DNA of 64,000 nucleotides from Psychrobacter frigidicola (GTDB lineage: Bacteria; Pseudomonadota; Gammaproteobacteria; Pseudomonadales; Moraxellaceae), in the NCBI RefSeq assembly GCF_007997305.1, contig NZ_VORZ01000003.1:124001-188000 (forward strand), in the 5' to 3' direction. Within the stretch, counting starts at the first letter, position 1, and every line of letters starts with the position of its first letter. The notes beneath the pieces are model-generated. The model was not told where the DNA came from and made no database searches. It saw only the letters and a program-made list of their open reading frames with translations. This document shows, piece after piece, positions 53,140-62,571 of the stretch. Both the position numbers and the translations under genes were made by a program.

Positions 53140-54120
53140 ATGAGCCAAGCTGCCCCCTCCAACGTATTAAATAGTCGTTCTTTGAACATACTGGTTATCA
53201 TGGATCCTATTGAGCAGGTTAACTATAAAAAAGACACCAGTCTGGCGATGATGTGGTCGGCTCAAGATCGAGGGCATACGCTAGGGTATTGTCAGATTCA
53301 TGATTTGTGGTTAGATCGCGGTCAGTTAATGATAGATTCGCAGCCAGTAACGGTAAAGCGTGACCCGCAAGACTTTTATACTTTAGGTGAAAAAGCCACT
53401 TGTCCGGTCAGCGATTATGATGTGATTTTGATGCGTAAAGATCCGCCGTTTGATATGCGTTTTATTTATGCTACTTATTTATTAGACCACGCCAAAGCGA
53501 CAGGCGTGCTCGTCGTTAATGACCCAAGCGCGATTCGTGACTGTAATGAAAAGCTATTTGCTACATGGTTTAGTGACTATATGAGCCCAACGATTGTGAC
53601 CAGTAAACAGGCACATATTCGTAAATTTATCACTGAGCAGCAAGACGTTATTGTCAAGCCGCTTGATGGCATGGGCGGTACGGGAATTTTTCGTCTCACG
53701 GCTGATAGCCCTAACATCGGTGTCACGCTTGAGATATTAACTGAGCTTGAAACCTTACCGATTATGGCGCAGCGTTATTTACCAGAGATTAAAGAAGGCG
53801 ATAAGCGCGTATTGATTGTTGATGGGGTAGTGGTCGATTTTTCGTTAGCGCGTATTCCGACCAAAGGTGAAACCCGTGGTAATTTAGCGGCTGGCGGGAG
53901 CGGTGTTGCGATGCCGTTGACTGATATCGAACGTCAAGTGGCAGAAGTAGTGGCACCTATCGTGAAAGAAAAGGGCTTAATGTTTGTCGGACTCGACTTA
54001 ATTGGCGGTCGTATTACTGAAATTAACGTGACTAGTCCGACTTGTGTACGCGAGATTGACGATCAGTGCGGTACTGATATCGCTACAGACTTTATACGCG
54101 CAATAGAATCACGTTTTTAA
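53140..54120 (+). CDS. gshB: glutathione synthetase
   Basis: A 326-residue ATP-grasp enzyme of the bacterial GshB type: Leu-Val-Ile-Met-Asp-Pro-Ile near the start, Val-Ile-Leu-Met-Arg-Lys-Asp-Pro-Pro-Phe-Asp, Val-Lys-Pro-Leu-Asp-Gly-Met-Gly-Gly-Thr-Gly-Ile-Phe-Arg (ATP lid), Arg-Gly-Asn-Leu-Ala-Ala-Gly-Gly and Glu-Ile-Asn-Val-Thr-Ser-Pro-Thr. It adds glycine to gamma-glutamylcysteine. It gives the cell glutathione, the co-substrate for the persulfide dioxygenase at 14.6 kb. Confidence 0.96.
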   Translation: MSQAAPSNVLNSRSLNILVIMDPIEQVNYKKDTSLAMMWSAQDRGHTLGYCQIHDLWLDRGQLMIDSQPVTVKRDPQDFYTLGEKATCPVSDYDVILMRKDPPFDMRFIYATYLLDHAKATGVLVVNDPSAIRDCNEKLFATWFSDYMSPTIVTSKQAHIRKFITEQQDVIVKPLDGMGGTGIFRLTADSPNIGVTLEILTELETLPIMAQRYLPEIKEGDKRVLIVDGVVVDFSLARIPTKGETRGNLAAGGSGVAMPLTDIERQVAEVVAPIVKEKGLMFVGLDLIGGRITEINVTSPTCVREIDDQCGTDIATDFIRAIESRF

Positions 54121-54371
54121 AAGTTAGTATTTAAAATAAGCTTAAAGATCAGATAAAATACGTAATAAAGTGTTGATTAACGCAAAGTTTTTTAATATAT
54201 AAAACTGTTATTCAATCACCTATTTAGCCTATAAAACGCTATATATACAGAGATGATTTCATCTATACTATGCGGGCTTTACGATATGGCATTTTATTAG
54301 GCATTGCGTCTATTAATCCACGATTTATAAGTGCTTACTACTCATTAAAAAGATAAGAAAGGCTGAGGGCA

Positions 54372-55469
54372 ATGAAGACACCGTACGTATTAATGATGGC
54401 TGCAGGTACTGGCGGGCACGTGTTTCCAGCGCTTGCTGTTAGTGAAGAGCTAACTCAGCGCGGCGCGGTGATTCATTGGCTTGGTACGGCAAATGGAATG
54501 GAAAATCGTTTGGTTGAGCCAACCGGTTATACCTTTCATACCATCGGCATGCAAGGCTTGCGCGGGAAAGGCGTAGGCCGTTTGCTTAAGATGCCCGTTA
54601 CTTTGTTATCAGCAACTATGGCAGTCATCAAAATTATTCGTAGTAATAAAATCGATATAGTAGTGGGCTTTGGTGGTTATGTAACAGCGCCAGGTGGTAT
54701 CGCTGCCCGTATGACAGGTACGCCGCTGATTATCCATGAACAAAATGCGATAGCGGGTATGAGCAATCGCTATTTGGCCAAAATTGCCACCAAAGTTCTG
54801 CAAGCCTTTGAAAATACTTTTGCCAATAGCCAGCTAAATACTGAGTCTAATAACAAGCTTGAAACGGTTGGCAATCCAGTACGTAATGCCATCAGAGGCG
54901 TTGCCGCACCTTCTGACCGTTATGATATTAATGATGACTCTCCACTACGCTTATTAGTCGTAGGCGGCTCATTAGGTGCGCAAGTGCTTAATAATACCGT
55001 TCCCAAAGCGTTAGCACTTATAGACAGTCCGTTTGAAGTGCGTCATCAATGCGGCCGTGATAATGAAACGGCAACTCAAGCTGCCTATGATGTTGAGGAT
55101 TTGAGCGCACACCAAGTCACTGTGCAACCTTTTATTACGGATATGGCAGCTGCTTATAAGTGGGCAGATATTATTGTTTGCCGGGCGGGCGCGCTGACGG
55201 TTACTGAAATTCAAAACGTTGGGGTTGCCGCGATTCTTGTGCCCCTGCCTAGTGCCGTTGACGATCACCAAACTGCTAATGCGCGTACCTTAACGGGATA
55301 TGATGCCGCGATTTTACTACCGCAACCTGAACTAACCCCTAAACGATTAAGTGATGAGCTGGCTGTACTTGATCGACGTGCCTGTTTAGAGATGGCCAAA
55401 AAGGGTCATGCGCTTGCCAATCGTAGCGCTAGTCAGCAAGTGGCTGATATTATTTGGCAAGCACTTTAG
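54372..55469 (+). CDS. murG: MurG, lipid II synthase
   Basis: This 365-residue GT28 glycosyltransferase has Met-Ala-Ala-Gly-Thr-Gly-Gly-His-Val-Phe-Pro-Ala-Leu-Ala, Gly-Phe-Gly-Gly-Tyr-Val-Thr-Ala-Pro-Gly-Gly, His-Glu-Gln-Asn-Ala, Val-Val-Gly-Gly-Ser-Leu-Gly-Ala-Gln and Cys-Arg-Ala-Gly-Ala-Leu-Thr-Val. It transfers GlcNAc to lipid I on the cytoplasmic face. No mraY, murD or ftsW lies upstream: the gene before is gshB, 251 bp away. Confidence 0.96.
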   Translation: MKTPYVLMMAAGTGGHVFPALAVSEELTQRGAVIHWLGTANGMENRLVEPTGYTFHTIGMQGLRGKGVGRLLKMPVTLLSATMAVIKIIRSNKIDIVVGFGGYVTAPGGIAARMTGTPLIIHEQNAIAGMSNRYLAKIATKVLQAFENTFANSQLNTESNNKLETVGNPVRNAIRGVAAPSDRYDINDDSPLRLLVVGGSLGAQVLNNTVPKALALIDSPFEVRHQCGRDNETATQAAYDVEDLSAHQVTVQPFITDMAAAYKWADIIVCRAGALTVTEIQNVGVAAILVPLPSAVDDHQTANARTLTGYDAAILLPQPELTPKRLSDELAVLDRRACLEMAKKGHALANRSASQQVADIIWQAL

Positions 55470-55599
55470 TACTTTTTTTATTTTAATATTGGTTCTAACA
55501 GTATTACGATCACTGAGTGATACATCGTTTAATGTTACTGGCCTATTTTAATAACCATCATCACCGTATTTTATGATTCCTTACTAAAGAGAAACCCTT

Positions 55600-57072
55600 A
55601 TGTCCACAGCCGCTCCTGTCAGTGTCACATCTGCTGCGCTTAATAATAAATCTTTACCTACACGTCTGATTGAAATACCAGAGATGCGCCGTATCCAGCA
55701 TTTGCATTTCGTGGGCATTGGGGGTTCGGGTATGTGCGGCATCGCGGAAGTGATGAGTAACCAAGGGTATCAAGTGAGTGGCTCAGATATCTCTGAAAGT
55801 CCGGTAACTAAGCGCTTACAAGATATTGGCATCGAGATATTTATCGGTCATGATTCGAAGAATATCGAACATGCCGATGTGGTGGTGGTGTCAACTGCTA
55901 TTGATCGTAGTAACCCTGAGATTACAGCGGCGCTCAAAGCGCGTCTGCCAGTCGTGCGCCGTGCTGATATGCTCGGTGAGTTGATGCGCTATCGTCATGG
56001 TATTGCCGTTGCTGGCGCGCACGGTAAAACGACGACGACCAGCTTGCTGACCACTATGCTTGCGGAAGGGCAACTTGATCCGACGTATGTGATTGGAGGC
56101 AAACTGAATGCCTCAGGCAAAAATGCCGCACTGGGTAGCAGTCGTTTTTTAGTGGCTGAAGCTGATGAGTCCGATGCCTCATTTTTAACCTTGCATCCGA
56201 TGGCCGCGATTGTGACCAATATCGACCAAGATCATATGGAAACTTATGATAATAGCTTTGAGAAACTAAAAGCCGCTTATATTCAATTTTTACAAAATAT
56301 GCCGTTTTATGGCTTGGCAGTAGTCTGCGGTGATGATCCCGAACTTTATGCGATGATTGATGATATCGGGCGTCCGGTATTGACCTTTGGGCTTGAACCT
56401 TTTAACGATGTACAAGCCATTGACGTGGTGGTTGAAGGTACTAAAACCCATTTTACGGTTCTACGCCGTGACCGCGAACCATTACATTTGACCTTAAATA
56501 TTCCTGGTATCCACAACGTATACAATGCACTAGCTGCAGTTACCATGGCAACCGATGAGGGCGTCGACGATGAAGCGATTAAGCGTGCGCTACATAAGTT
56601 TGAAGGCGTTGGTCGCCGTTTTGAGCAGCATGAACCTGTTGTTATCGGTGAAGGCGATGTGTTGTTAATTGATGATTATGGCCATCATCCAAGAGAAGTT
56701 GATGCCACAATTAAAGCCGCACGCCAGAGCTTCCCTGATCGCCGTTTGGTCATGCTGTTCCAGCCACACCGTTATAGCCGTACTCGTGACTGCTTTGATG
56801 ATTTTGTTGAAGTATTATCGTCAGTTGATGAGCTGTTATTATTGGATGTCTACTCAGCAGGAGAAAGTCCGATAGCTGGAGCAGATACCAAGGCTTTGGC
56901 ACGCAGTATACGTTTGCGCGGTGCAGTTGAACCGACGATTATTGATAAAAATAATATAGCTCCAGTCATGCAACGCTTACTACAAGCGAACGATATGCTT
57001 TTAACCCAAGGTGCTGGAAATATTGGTCAAATTGCTATTGACTTGGCCGCTAACAATCTATATCTCAGATAA
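55600..57072 (+). CDS. murC: MurC, UDP-N-acetylmuramate-L-alanine ligase
   Basis: The 490-residue Mur ligase has [13 protein letters not shown], P-loop Gly-Ala-His-Gly-Lys-Thr-Thr-Thr-Thr (Ala where most MurC have Thr), Glu-Ala-Asp-Glu-Ser-Asp-Ala-Ser-Phe and Asp-Asp-Tyr-Gly-His-His-Pro. It adds the first residue of the wall peptide. About 25 residues precede the domain. Spacing from murG is 130 bp. Confidence 0.96.
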   Translation: MSTAAPVSVTSAALNNKSLPTRLIEIPEMRRIQHLHFVGIGGSGMCGIAEVMSNQGYQVSGSDISESPVTKRLQDIGIEIFIGHDSKNIEHADVVVVSTAIDRSNPEITAALKARLPVVRRADMLGELMRYRHGIAVAGAHGKTTTTSLLTTMLAEGQLDPTYVIGGKLNASGKNAALGSSRFLVAEADESDASFLTLHPMAAIVTNIDQDHMETYDNSFEKLKAAYIQFLQNMPFYGLAVVCGDDPELYAMIDDIGRPVLTFGLEPFNDVQAIDVVVEGTKTHFTVLRRDREPLHLTLNIPGIHNVYNALAAVTMATDEGVDDEAIKRALHKFEGVGRRFEQHEPVVIGEGDVLLIDDYGHHPREVDATIKAARQSFPDRRLVMLFQPHRYSRTRDCFDDFVEVLSSVDELLLLDVYSAGESPIAGADTKALARSIRLRGAVEPTIIDKNNIAPVMQRLLQANDMLLTQGAGNIGQIAIDLAANNLYLR

Positions 57073-57115
57073 CTCTTAATAAATAGGTTTCAAGAAAATT
57101 TTAGGAATTTTACTT

Positions 57116-58201
57116 ATGTCGAGTAATAAGAATCAAGAAAATATAAATAACTCTGAATATGTTGCTGCTACTCCAGACGAGAAAACTATTGTTAATCCGG
57201 AGCTGGCTTTAGCAGCTGCTGCGCAAACTGATTATGATAATAATCAAAAAGTTAACGAGAAGATTGTAAGCGTACTTCCTGTCAAGGTGCATGATGCCAG
57301 TGTATTTGGTAAAGTTGCTGTGGTTTATGGTGGTAATAGCAATGAGCGTATTATTTCGTTAGATAGCGGGGCAGCAGTATTGCAAGCGCTTCAAAATCAA
57401 GGTGTTGATGCCACCCATTTTGACCCTAAGCATCAAGACGTGACTGAGCTGCGTGATTTCGATCGGGTATTTAATGTTCTACATGGCCGTGGCGGTGAAG
57501 ATGGCGTGCTTCAAGGCATGCTGCAGTGGTTAGATATCCCGCAGACTGGCTCAGGGGTATTGGCATCAGCACTGGGTATGGACAAAGTGCGTACCAAGCA
57601 ACTGTGGCAAGGTTGTGGCTTATCAACAGCACCGTTCTCACTGCTTACTGCGGCTACTGACTGGCAGCAAGTGGTCAATACACTCGGACTCCCGTTAATT
57701 ATTAAACCGGTGCATGAAGGGTCTAGTATTGGCATGACCAAAGTAAATCATTTAGATGAGCTACCAGCAGCTTACGCTACCGCCGTACAATGTGGTGACG
57801 TCGTAATGGCAGAGCGCTGGATTACCGGCCGTGAATTTACCATTGTCATTATTGATGAGGAAGCTTACCCAGTCATCCGTTTAGAGCCTGCTGATATCAC
57901 TAATTTTTACGATTTTGAAGCCAAGTATAATCGCACTGACACCGGCTACTACATTCCCTGTGGTCTGAGTGATAGCGAAGAGAAGCATCTGCAGGCATTA
58001 AGCCTTGCAGCATTCCGTGCCGTTGGTGCTAAAGGCTGGGGGCGTGTTGATGCGATGCAAGATAATGATGGTAACTTCTGGCTACTTGAAATCAATACTG
58101 TACCTGGAATGACCAGTCACAGCCTAGTACCCATGGCAGCAAAAGCGCGCGGTATGGACTTTGATGCGTTATGTTGGCATATTTTAGCGCAAACTTTATA
58201 G
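57116..58201 (+). CDS. ddl: D-alanine-D-alanine ligase, N-terminally extended
   Basis: The 361-residue enzyme is about 55 residues longer than DdlB because of an N-terminal Asn/Ala-rich lead. The ligase part starts at Gly-Lys-Val-Ala-Val-Val-Tyr-Gly-Gly-Asn-Ser-Asn-Glu-Arg and has His-Gly-Arg-Gly-Gly-Glu-Asp-Gly, Lys-Pro-Val-His-Glu-Gly-Ser-Ser-Ile-Gly and Glu-Ile-Asn-Thr-Val-Pro-Gly-Met-Thr. It supplies D-Ala-D-Ala to MurF. Unlike the compact E. coli cluster, 402 bp separate it from ftsQ. Confidence 0.95.
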   Translation: MSSNKNQENINNSEYVAATPDEKTIVNPELALAAAAQTDYDNNQKVNEKIVSVLPVKVHDASVFGKVAVVYGGNSNERIISLDSGAAVLQALQNQGVDATHFDPKHQDVTELRDFDRVFNVLHGRGGEDGVLQGMLQWLDIPQTGSGVLASALGMDKVRTKQLWQGCGLSTAPFSLLTAATDWQQVVNTLGLPLIIKPVHEGSSIGMTKVNHLDELPAAYATAVQCGDVVMAERWITGREFTIVIIDEEAYPVIRLEPADITNFYDFEAKYNRTDTGYYIPCGLSDSEEKHLQALSLAAFRAVGAKGWGRVDAMQDNDGNFWLLEINTVPGMTSHSLVPMAAKARGMDFDALCWHILAQTL

Positions 58202-58603
58202 TGAAAAGCTCATCCCAGTAAGTCGAGTATTTCAAATCGAGATAGCAGTAGTAACACCATTGATGTGTCCCTAGTTATGCTAAACCATAGCTTAGTGTAA
58301 CTTCGTGTAAATTTAACAGTTACAGCTTGGGTTAAGCTATTGTTTATGATGAAAATACGTTAATATTGTAAGTGTAAATATAAACCCATAATATTAAGTT
58401 ATTTTGCGTGTTGAATTCCTTGCATCATATAAATAATTATTATTAGATAGTAATAGTCAATTATGACTAACGGGTCAAAGTTAAACGCGAGTTGAGAGTA
58501 GCGAAAATATATTGGCACTATAATATTTATTACTTTTCTCCTTCTATTGAATAAGACTGATTAAACATATCAAATATAAGTTACATTAAAAATAAGGGCG
58601 AAT
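58202..58603. other. long spacer between ddl and ftsQ
   Basis: This stretch of 402 bp of AT-rich DNA has no credible coding frame. A candidate ftsQ promoter, TTGTTT then TAATAT at roughly 58339-58367, would let ftsQAZ be transcribed apart from the mur genes. No terminator hairpin was seen after ddl. Confidence 0.45.
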
Positions 58604-59386
58604 GTGATTATGGCTCAAGCTGTCAACGATATAACTGACTTAATGAGTGATAAGATTAATCGCCCAAAACATAGCAAACCAATGCTACCTTCGGCCAAAT
58701 ATCTCTTCATGGCACTGGTGGTAGGGTTGTTATTATTGATATTAATTATGGGTGGTAAGGCCTTACGTGATGCGCCACCAGCTGCTATTGAAGTCAGTCA
58801 TCAAGGGCTAACGATAACGCAATATCAAGCGTTGCAGCAGACCATGAACCAACAGTCGGTAAGTGGTTTTTTTACCACTGACTTACAAACCCTGCGAGAC
58901 ATTGGTATTAATTTGTCTTGGGTAGATCAAATCAGTGTTACCCGAGATTGGCAGCGTGGTATTGTTATTACGGTATTACCAAAAAAGGCAGTCGCTAACT
59001 TCGGTACAGAGCGTCTTGTTGATGCCAAAGGTGAAGTGTTTGTTCCGGCTGACAATGAAGAGCTGACGCAAGCGCAGTATGCCACTTTACAAGGTGAGCT
59101 CACTCAAGCTCCGGTTATTATGCAGCAAATGCAACAAATTAATGAGTGGTATGCGCCACTCGATATGCAGGTTGAAGATATTATTCTGTCCCCACGTATG
59201 ACTTGGTTGGTACGTTTTGATAATGGTGTACGTGTTATTGTCGATAATGAGAATACCGCGCAAAAGTTGCTCAGTTTGAGTAAGATCTTAGACAATCAAT
59301 TACGCATGCGCCGTAATGATATACAATCGGTAGACCTGCGCTATAAGAACGGCTTTAGCATTACATGGCATACAAAAGAAACATAA
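58604..59386 (+). CDS. ftsQ: FtsQ, divisome protein
   Basis: A 260-residue bitopic membrane protein. A cytoplasmic tail (about 35 residues) precedes one membrane helix (Leu-Phe-Met-Ala-Leu-Val-Val-Gly-Leu-Leu-Leu-Leu-Ile-Leu-Ile). A POTRA-type domain follows (Ser-Gly-Phe-Phe-Thr-Thr-Asp-Leu, Trp-Val-Asp-Gln-Ile-Ser-Val-Thr-Arg) and then the beta domain (Leu-Val-Asp-Ala-Lys-Gly-Glu-Val-Phe). It links FtsBL and late divisome parts. GTG with AGGG five bases ahead, or ATG two codons later, could start it. Confidence 0.93.
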   Translation: MIMAQAVNDITDLMSDKINRPKHSKPMLPSAKYLFMALVVGLLLLILIMGGKALRDAPPAAIEVSHQGLTITQYQALQQTMNQQSVSGFFTTDLQTLRDIGINLSWVDQISVTRDWQRGIVITVLPKKAVANFGTERLVDAKGEVFVPADNEELTQAQYATLQGELTQAPVIMQQMQQINEWYAPLDMQVEDIILSPRMTWLVRFDNGVRVIVDNENTAQKLLSLSKILDNQLRMRRNDIQSVDLRYKNGFSITWHTKET

Positions 59387-59579
59387 GCTGAAAAAGATAG
59401 GGCGACTGAGTCATCCACATTGCAGCTTAGATATACGGTATTACTGCTTATTGAGTGCAGAGCTCTGTTCGACCTTATGTTTTTTAAATATAAAACCCTT
59501 ATTTGAATTTAGTATTCACTTTGATGATTTAATGGAGACGTCATGTAGTCTCCTGTTTAGCGATAATTTGTTTGGTACC

Positions 59580-60872
59580 ATGAAAAATACTGAGAATCTA
59601 GTTGTTGTCCATTTAAGTGCCACTGCTGTGTATGCGGTGATCGGTAGTGTCGTGTCTGCAAAAGATATTCGCATTATGGGCGTTGGACAAGTTAAGAATA
59701 GCGACTTTTATCAAGGCCAAATTAAACACCGAGAACGCTTACAAAGCGCAATCAAACAAGCGATTCAAGAAGCTGAAGATACTGCCAACTGCCGCGTTCA
59801 TAGTGTGTGGTTAACTTTATCGACTCCTGAGCTATTGAGTAAAAACAGTACCGGTCACGTAGTAGTCGAAGAAGACGTGGTGCGTACTAGAGATATGGTA
59901 CAAGCGTTGTCTAACGCTAAATCACAAGATTTGCCGTCTGATTACTATTTGATGCATTGCTGTCAGCAAGGTATTTATATTGATGATCACGATAATTTAG
60001 TGGATGATGTGATTGAGATGATTGCAGAAGATATCACCGTGATGTATCACATGATGATGATGCCGGTTTCCAGTCGTCAAAACCTTCAGAAGTTATTACA
60101 AAGCTGTGATGTTGGTGTCGATCATGTGGTGTTCGATGCGGTTACTAGCGCTGAGTATAGTCTTATAAGCGAGGAACGTCAGCAGGGTGTTTGTTTGATA
60201 GATATTGGTGCCAGTACCACCAGTATTTGTGTTTATAAAGAAAACAAGTTGGTTTTTACCCATTGCGTGGCAAGCGGCAGCCATGAAGTGACCATGGATA
60301 TATCAGCAGATTTTGGTGTATCCATGATAGAAGCTGAAAAGCTTAAAAAATTGCATGGCACATCCGATGTCAGTAGCATTGATCCCAGTGCGTTTTTTAT
60401 ATTTAGACCACAAGGATCAGGTGATGAGATTAATGTGAGTGTTTACAAGCTCGCCCAAATTATTGAAGCCCGTTATGTCAGTATTTTTACTGAGGTAGTC
60501 AAACAACTGCATCAAGCGGGTCTAATAGGATATATTGATCGCGGTATGGTACTGACGGGTGGGGGTAGTGCTATTAAGGGGATGGTACCATTTGCAAAGA
60601 AATTACTAAAAATGCCCGTAGTAATGACTAATACTCATCCTTATATTAGCGCCTATAATCATTTTGGTAATGAAGATACCTATAAGCAGCTGAATACTCA
60701 CATACATGACCGAGCCTATCATACTGCTTTTGGTACTTTGTTATACAGTCAGAGCGAACAGTTTCGTCATAGCGAACAAAGTGAGATCGAAGCCATAGAA
60801 AAAATTAAGGTTAAAGGCGCTTTTCAAGGTGTTGGTCAGCGCTTTAGTAGTTTATTTAAAAAAATACTTTAG
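59580..60872 (+). CDS. ftsA: FtsA with altered nucleotide-binding motifs
   Basis: The product is 430 residues from the ATG chosen; the frame is open 43 codons further upstream without FtsA character. The family is clear from Ile-Gln-Glu-Ala-Glu-Asp-x-Ala-x-Cys-Arg-Val-His-Ser-Val-Trp, Asp-Tyr-Tyr-Leu-Met-His, the Thr-Gly-Gly-Gly adenosine motif and a C-terminal amphipathic helix (Phe-Ser-Ser-Leu-Phe-Lys-Lys-Ile-Leu). But phosphate motif 1, usually Asp-Ile-Gly-Thr-x-Lys, reads His-Leu-Ser-Ala-Thr-Ala, and phosphate motif 2 reads Asp-Ile-Gly-Ala-Ser-Thr-Thr for Asp-Ile-Gly-Ala-Gly-Thr-Thr. It tethers FtsZ to the membrane. ATP binding may be weakened (inference). Confidence 0.9.
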   Translation: MKNTENLVVVHLSATAVYAVIGSVVSAKDIRIMGVGQVKNSDFYQGQIKHRERLQSAIKQAIQEAEDTANCRVHSVWLTLSTPELLSKNSTGHVVVEEDVVRTRDMVQALSNAKSQDLPSDYYLMHCCQQGIYIDDHDNLVDDVIEMIAEDITVMYHMMMMPVSSRQNLQKLLQSCDVGVDHVVFDAVTSAEYSLISEERQQGVCLIDIGASTTSICVYKENKLVFTHCVASGSHEVTMDISADFGVSMIEAEKLKKLHGTSDVSSIDPSAFFIFRPQGSGDEINVSVYKLAQIIEARYVSIFTEVVKQLHQAGLIGYIDRGMVLTGGGSAIKGMVPFAKKLLKMPVVMTNTHPYISAYNHFGNEDTYKQLNTHIHDRAYHTAFGTLLYSQSEQFRHSEQSEIEAIEKIKVKGAFQGVGQRFSSLFKKIL

Positions 60873-61048
60873 CATTTTTTTGAGATAAAATCAGAAACTT
60901 ACTAAATTAAAATCTGAGAAATTTTATATAAGCTTTATTGTTATTACCCTATTTTATTTGTATGCATTTATATATAGTAAGTCGATAGCATGCGAGTGCG
61001 TTATCATCTATCGATTCTCATGCTATCTGCAACTGGAGCAATTTTTTT

Positions 61049-62245
61049 ATGTCAAAATACACCATGCCGGATGATAATAAACCTCAAAATAATGGTCAAG
61101 CCCGCTTTATCGTATTTGGAGTTGGCGGCGGCGGCGGTAATGCGGTTGAGCACATGGTACAACAAGGGATTAAAGGTGTAACGTTTGTCTGTGCCAATAC
61201 GGACAAGCAAGCCCTTGACCGTCTGACCGCTCCTCATAAGTTACAACTAGGCGCAAAAAGTAATCGTGGCCTTGGTGCTGGAGCCAATCCAGAAGTGGGT
61301 CGTGAAGCTGCTGAAAGTGAAGAAGAAGCGATTCGTGCCTTACTTGAGCACTCAGATATGGTATTTATTACCGCTGGGATGGGCGGTGGTACTGGTACCG
61401 GTGCTGCGCCTGTCGTGGCTCGCATTGCAAAAGAGATGGAAGTTCTGACCGTCGCCGTTGTCACCACCCCTTTTAAGTTTGAAGGTGGTAAGCGTATCAA
61501 AGCTGCTAAGGCTGGCATTGAACAATTAACTAACTTTGTTGATTCTATTATTACCATCCCAAATGATAAGCTAATGAGTGTCTATGGTAATCTGTCAATG
61601 CAAGATGCCTTTAAGAAAGCGGATGATGTACTTATGCATGCCGTACAAGGTATTGCTGAAACTATCGCTCGTTCAGGGTTGGTAAATATTGACTTTAATG
61701 ACATTCGTACCGCAATGACGGCTAAAGGTCATGCCATGATGGGTATTGGCCGTGCTAGTGGTGATGACCGTGCACGCGAAGCGACGGAAAAAGCGATCAA
61801 ATCACCATTACTGGACGATTTGCGTTTAGAGAATGCCAAAGGCCTATTGGTTAACGTAATTTCTTCACAGAGTCTCTCGTTAGATGAGTTTAGTAAAATC
61901 AGCGAAATCGTTGAAGGTATTACTGACACCGATGATGCTAATATTTTCTATGGCTCAGTAGTTGATGAAGATATGGGTGATGAATTGCATGTGACCGTTA
62001 TTGCGACTGGTTTGACTTTAGATGAATATGCAGGCCAAGATGCCAAAATACAACAGCCTGTACCCTCTGTGAACAGCACCCAGCCTGTTGATCCTAACTT
62101 GCATACCAGTGCTTTAAACAGTCAGAAACAGTCAAAAACCCAGATGTATCAAGACAACACTAGCCACTCTCAAGCGCCACAAGAACAACCACAGACTAAA
62201 ACAAATAGTATTCAAGATTATCTTAAACGTCAACAGAACAAGTAA
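61049..62245 (+). CDS. ftsZ: FtsZ, bacterial tubulin
   Basis: The 398-residue GTPase has Gly-Val-Gly-Gly-Gly-Gly-Gly-Asn-Ala-Val, Asn-Thr-Asp, the signature Gly-Gly-Gly-Thr-Gly-Thr-Gly-Ala-Ala-Pro-Val and the T7 loop Asn-Ile-Asp-Phe-Asn-Asp-Ile-Arg. A Gln/Pro/Ser-rich linker ends in the conserved tail Ile-Gln-Asp-Tyr-Leu-Lys-Arg-Gln, which binds FtsA and ZipA. It forms the division ring; its crosslinker ZapA is encoded at 28 kb. 176 bp separate it from ftsA, and a strong terminator follows. Confidence 0.97.
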   Translation: MSKYTMPDDNKPQNNGQARFIVFGVGGGGGNAVEHMVQQGIKGVTFVCANTDKQALDRLTAPHKLQLGAKSNRGLGAGANPEVGREAAESEEEAIRALLEHSDMVFITAGMGGGTGTGAAPVVARIAKEMEVLTVAVVTTPFKFEGGKRIKAAKAGIEQLTNFVDSIITIPNDKLMSVYGNLSMQDAFKKADDVLMHAVQGIAETIARSGLVNIDFNDIRTAMTAKGHAMMGIGRASGDDRAREATEKAIKSPLLDDLRLENAKGLLVNVISSQSLSLDEFSKISEIVEGITDTDDANIFYGSVVDEDMGDELHVTVIATGLTLDEYAGQDAKIQQPVPSVNSTQPVDPNLHTSALNSQKQSKTQMYQDNTSHSQAPQEQPQTKTNSIQDYLKRQQNK

Positions 62246-62307
62246 CGTTAATGATACTTTTTCTGTACCTAGTGTAGTTAACTTGCAGTCATCTTAGGTA
62301 GTTCAAT

Positions 62308-62351
62308 AAACGCAAAAAAGCCAGCATCTCAGTGCTGGCTTTTTTGCGTTT
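62308..62351. terminator. ftsZ terminator
   Basis: A perfect 19-bp inverted repeat (62308-62326 with 62333-62351), core GCCAGCA/TGCTGGC with flanking A and T runs and a six-base loop. The 220 bp that follow, up to lpxC, are AT-rich and must carry the lpxC promoter. Confidence 0.95.
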
Positions 62352-62571
62352 ATTCGCTGTAAATAATATTAGACAGTGTGTTTTTGCTTGTTATTAAGTT
62401 AGATTTTTTTATTTTCTATTCAATTTAACCCGTAAAAAGTGTTTAAGCACGGTCTGTAATAAGTGTAATCAAACGAAGAAATGAGTAAATTAGTGTTTTT
62501 TGACTATAGCGAATAAGGGCTAGCTAATGGTACACTATGGCAATTGTAACAAGATATGTGAGAAAGCAGTC

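Noticed and set aside
59451..59579. N-terminal 43-codon extension of FtsA
   Set aside because: The extra residues have no FtsA character; family proteins begin near the ATG at 59580.
61234..61557. 107-codon minus-strand frame within ftsZ
   Set aside because: Antisense shadow of the GTPase domain; Ala/Pro/Ser-rich with no start signals.
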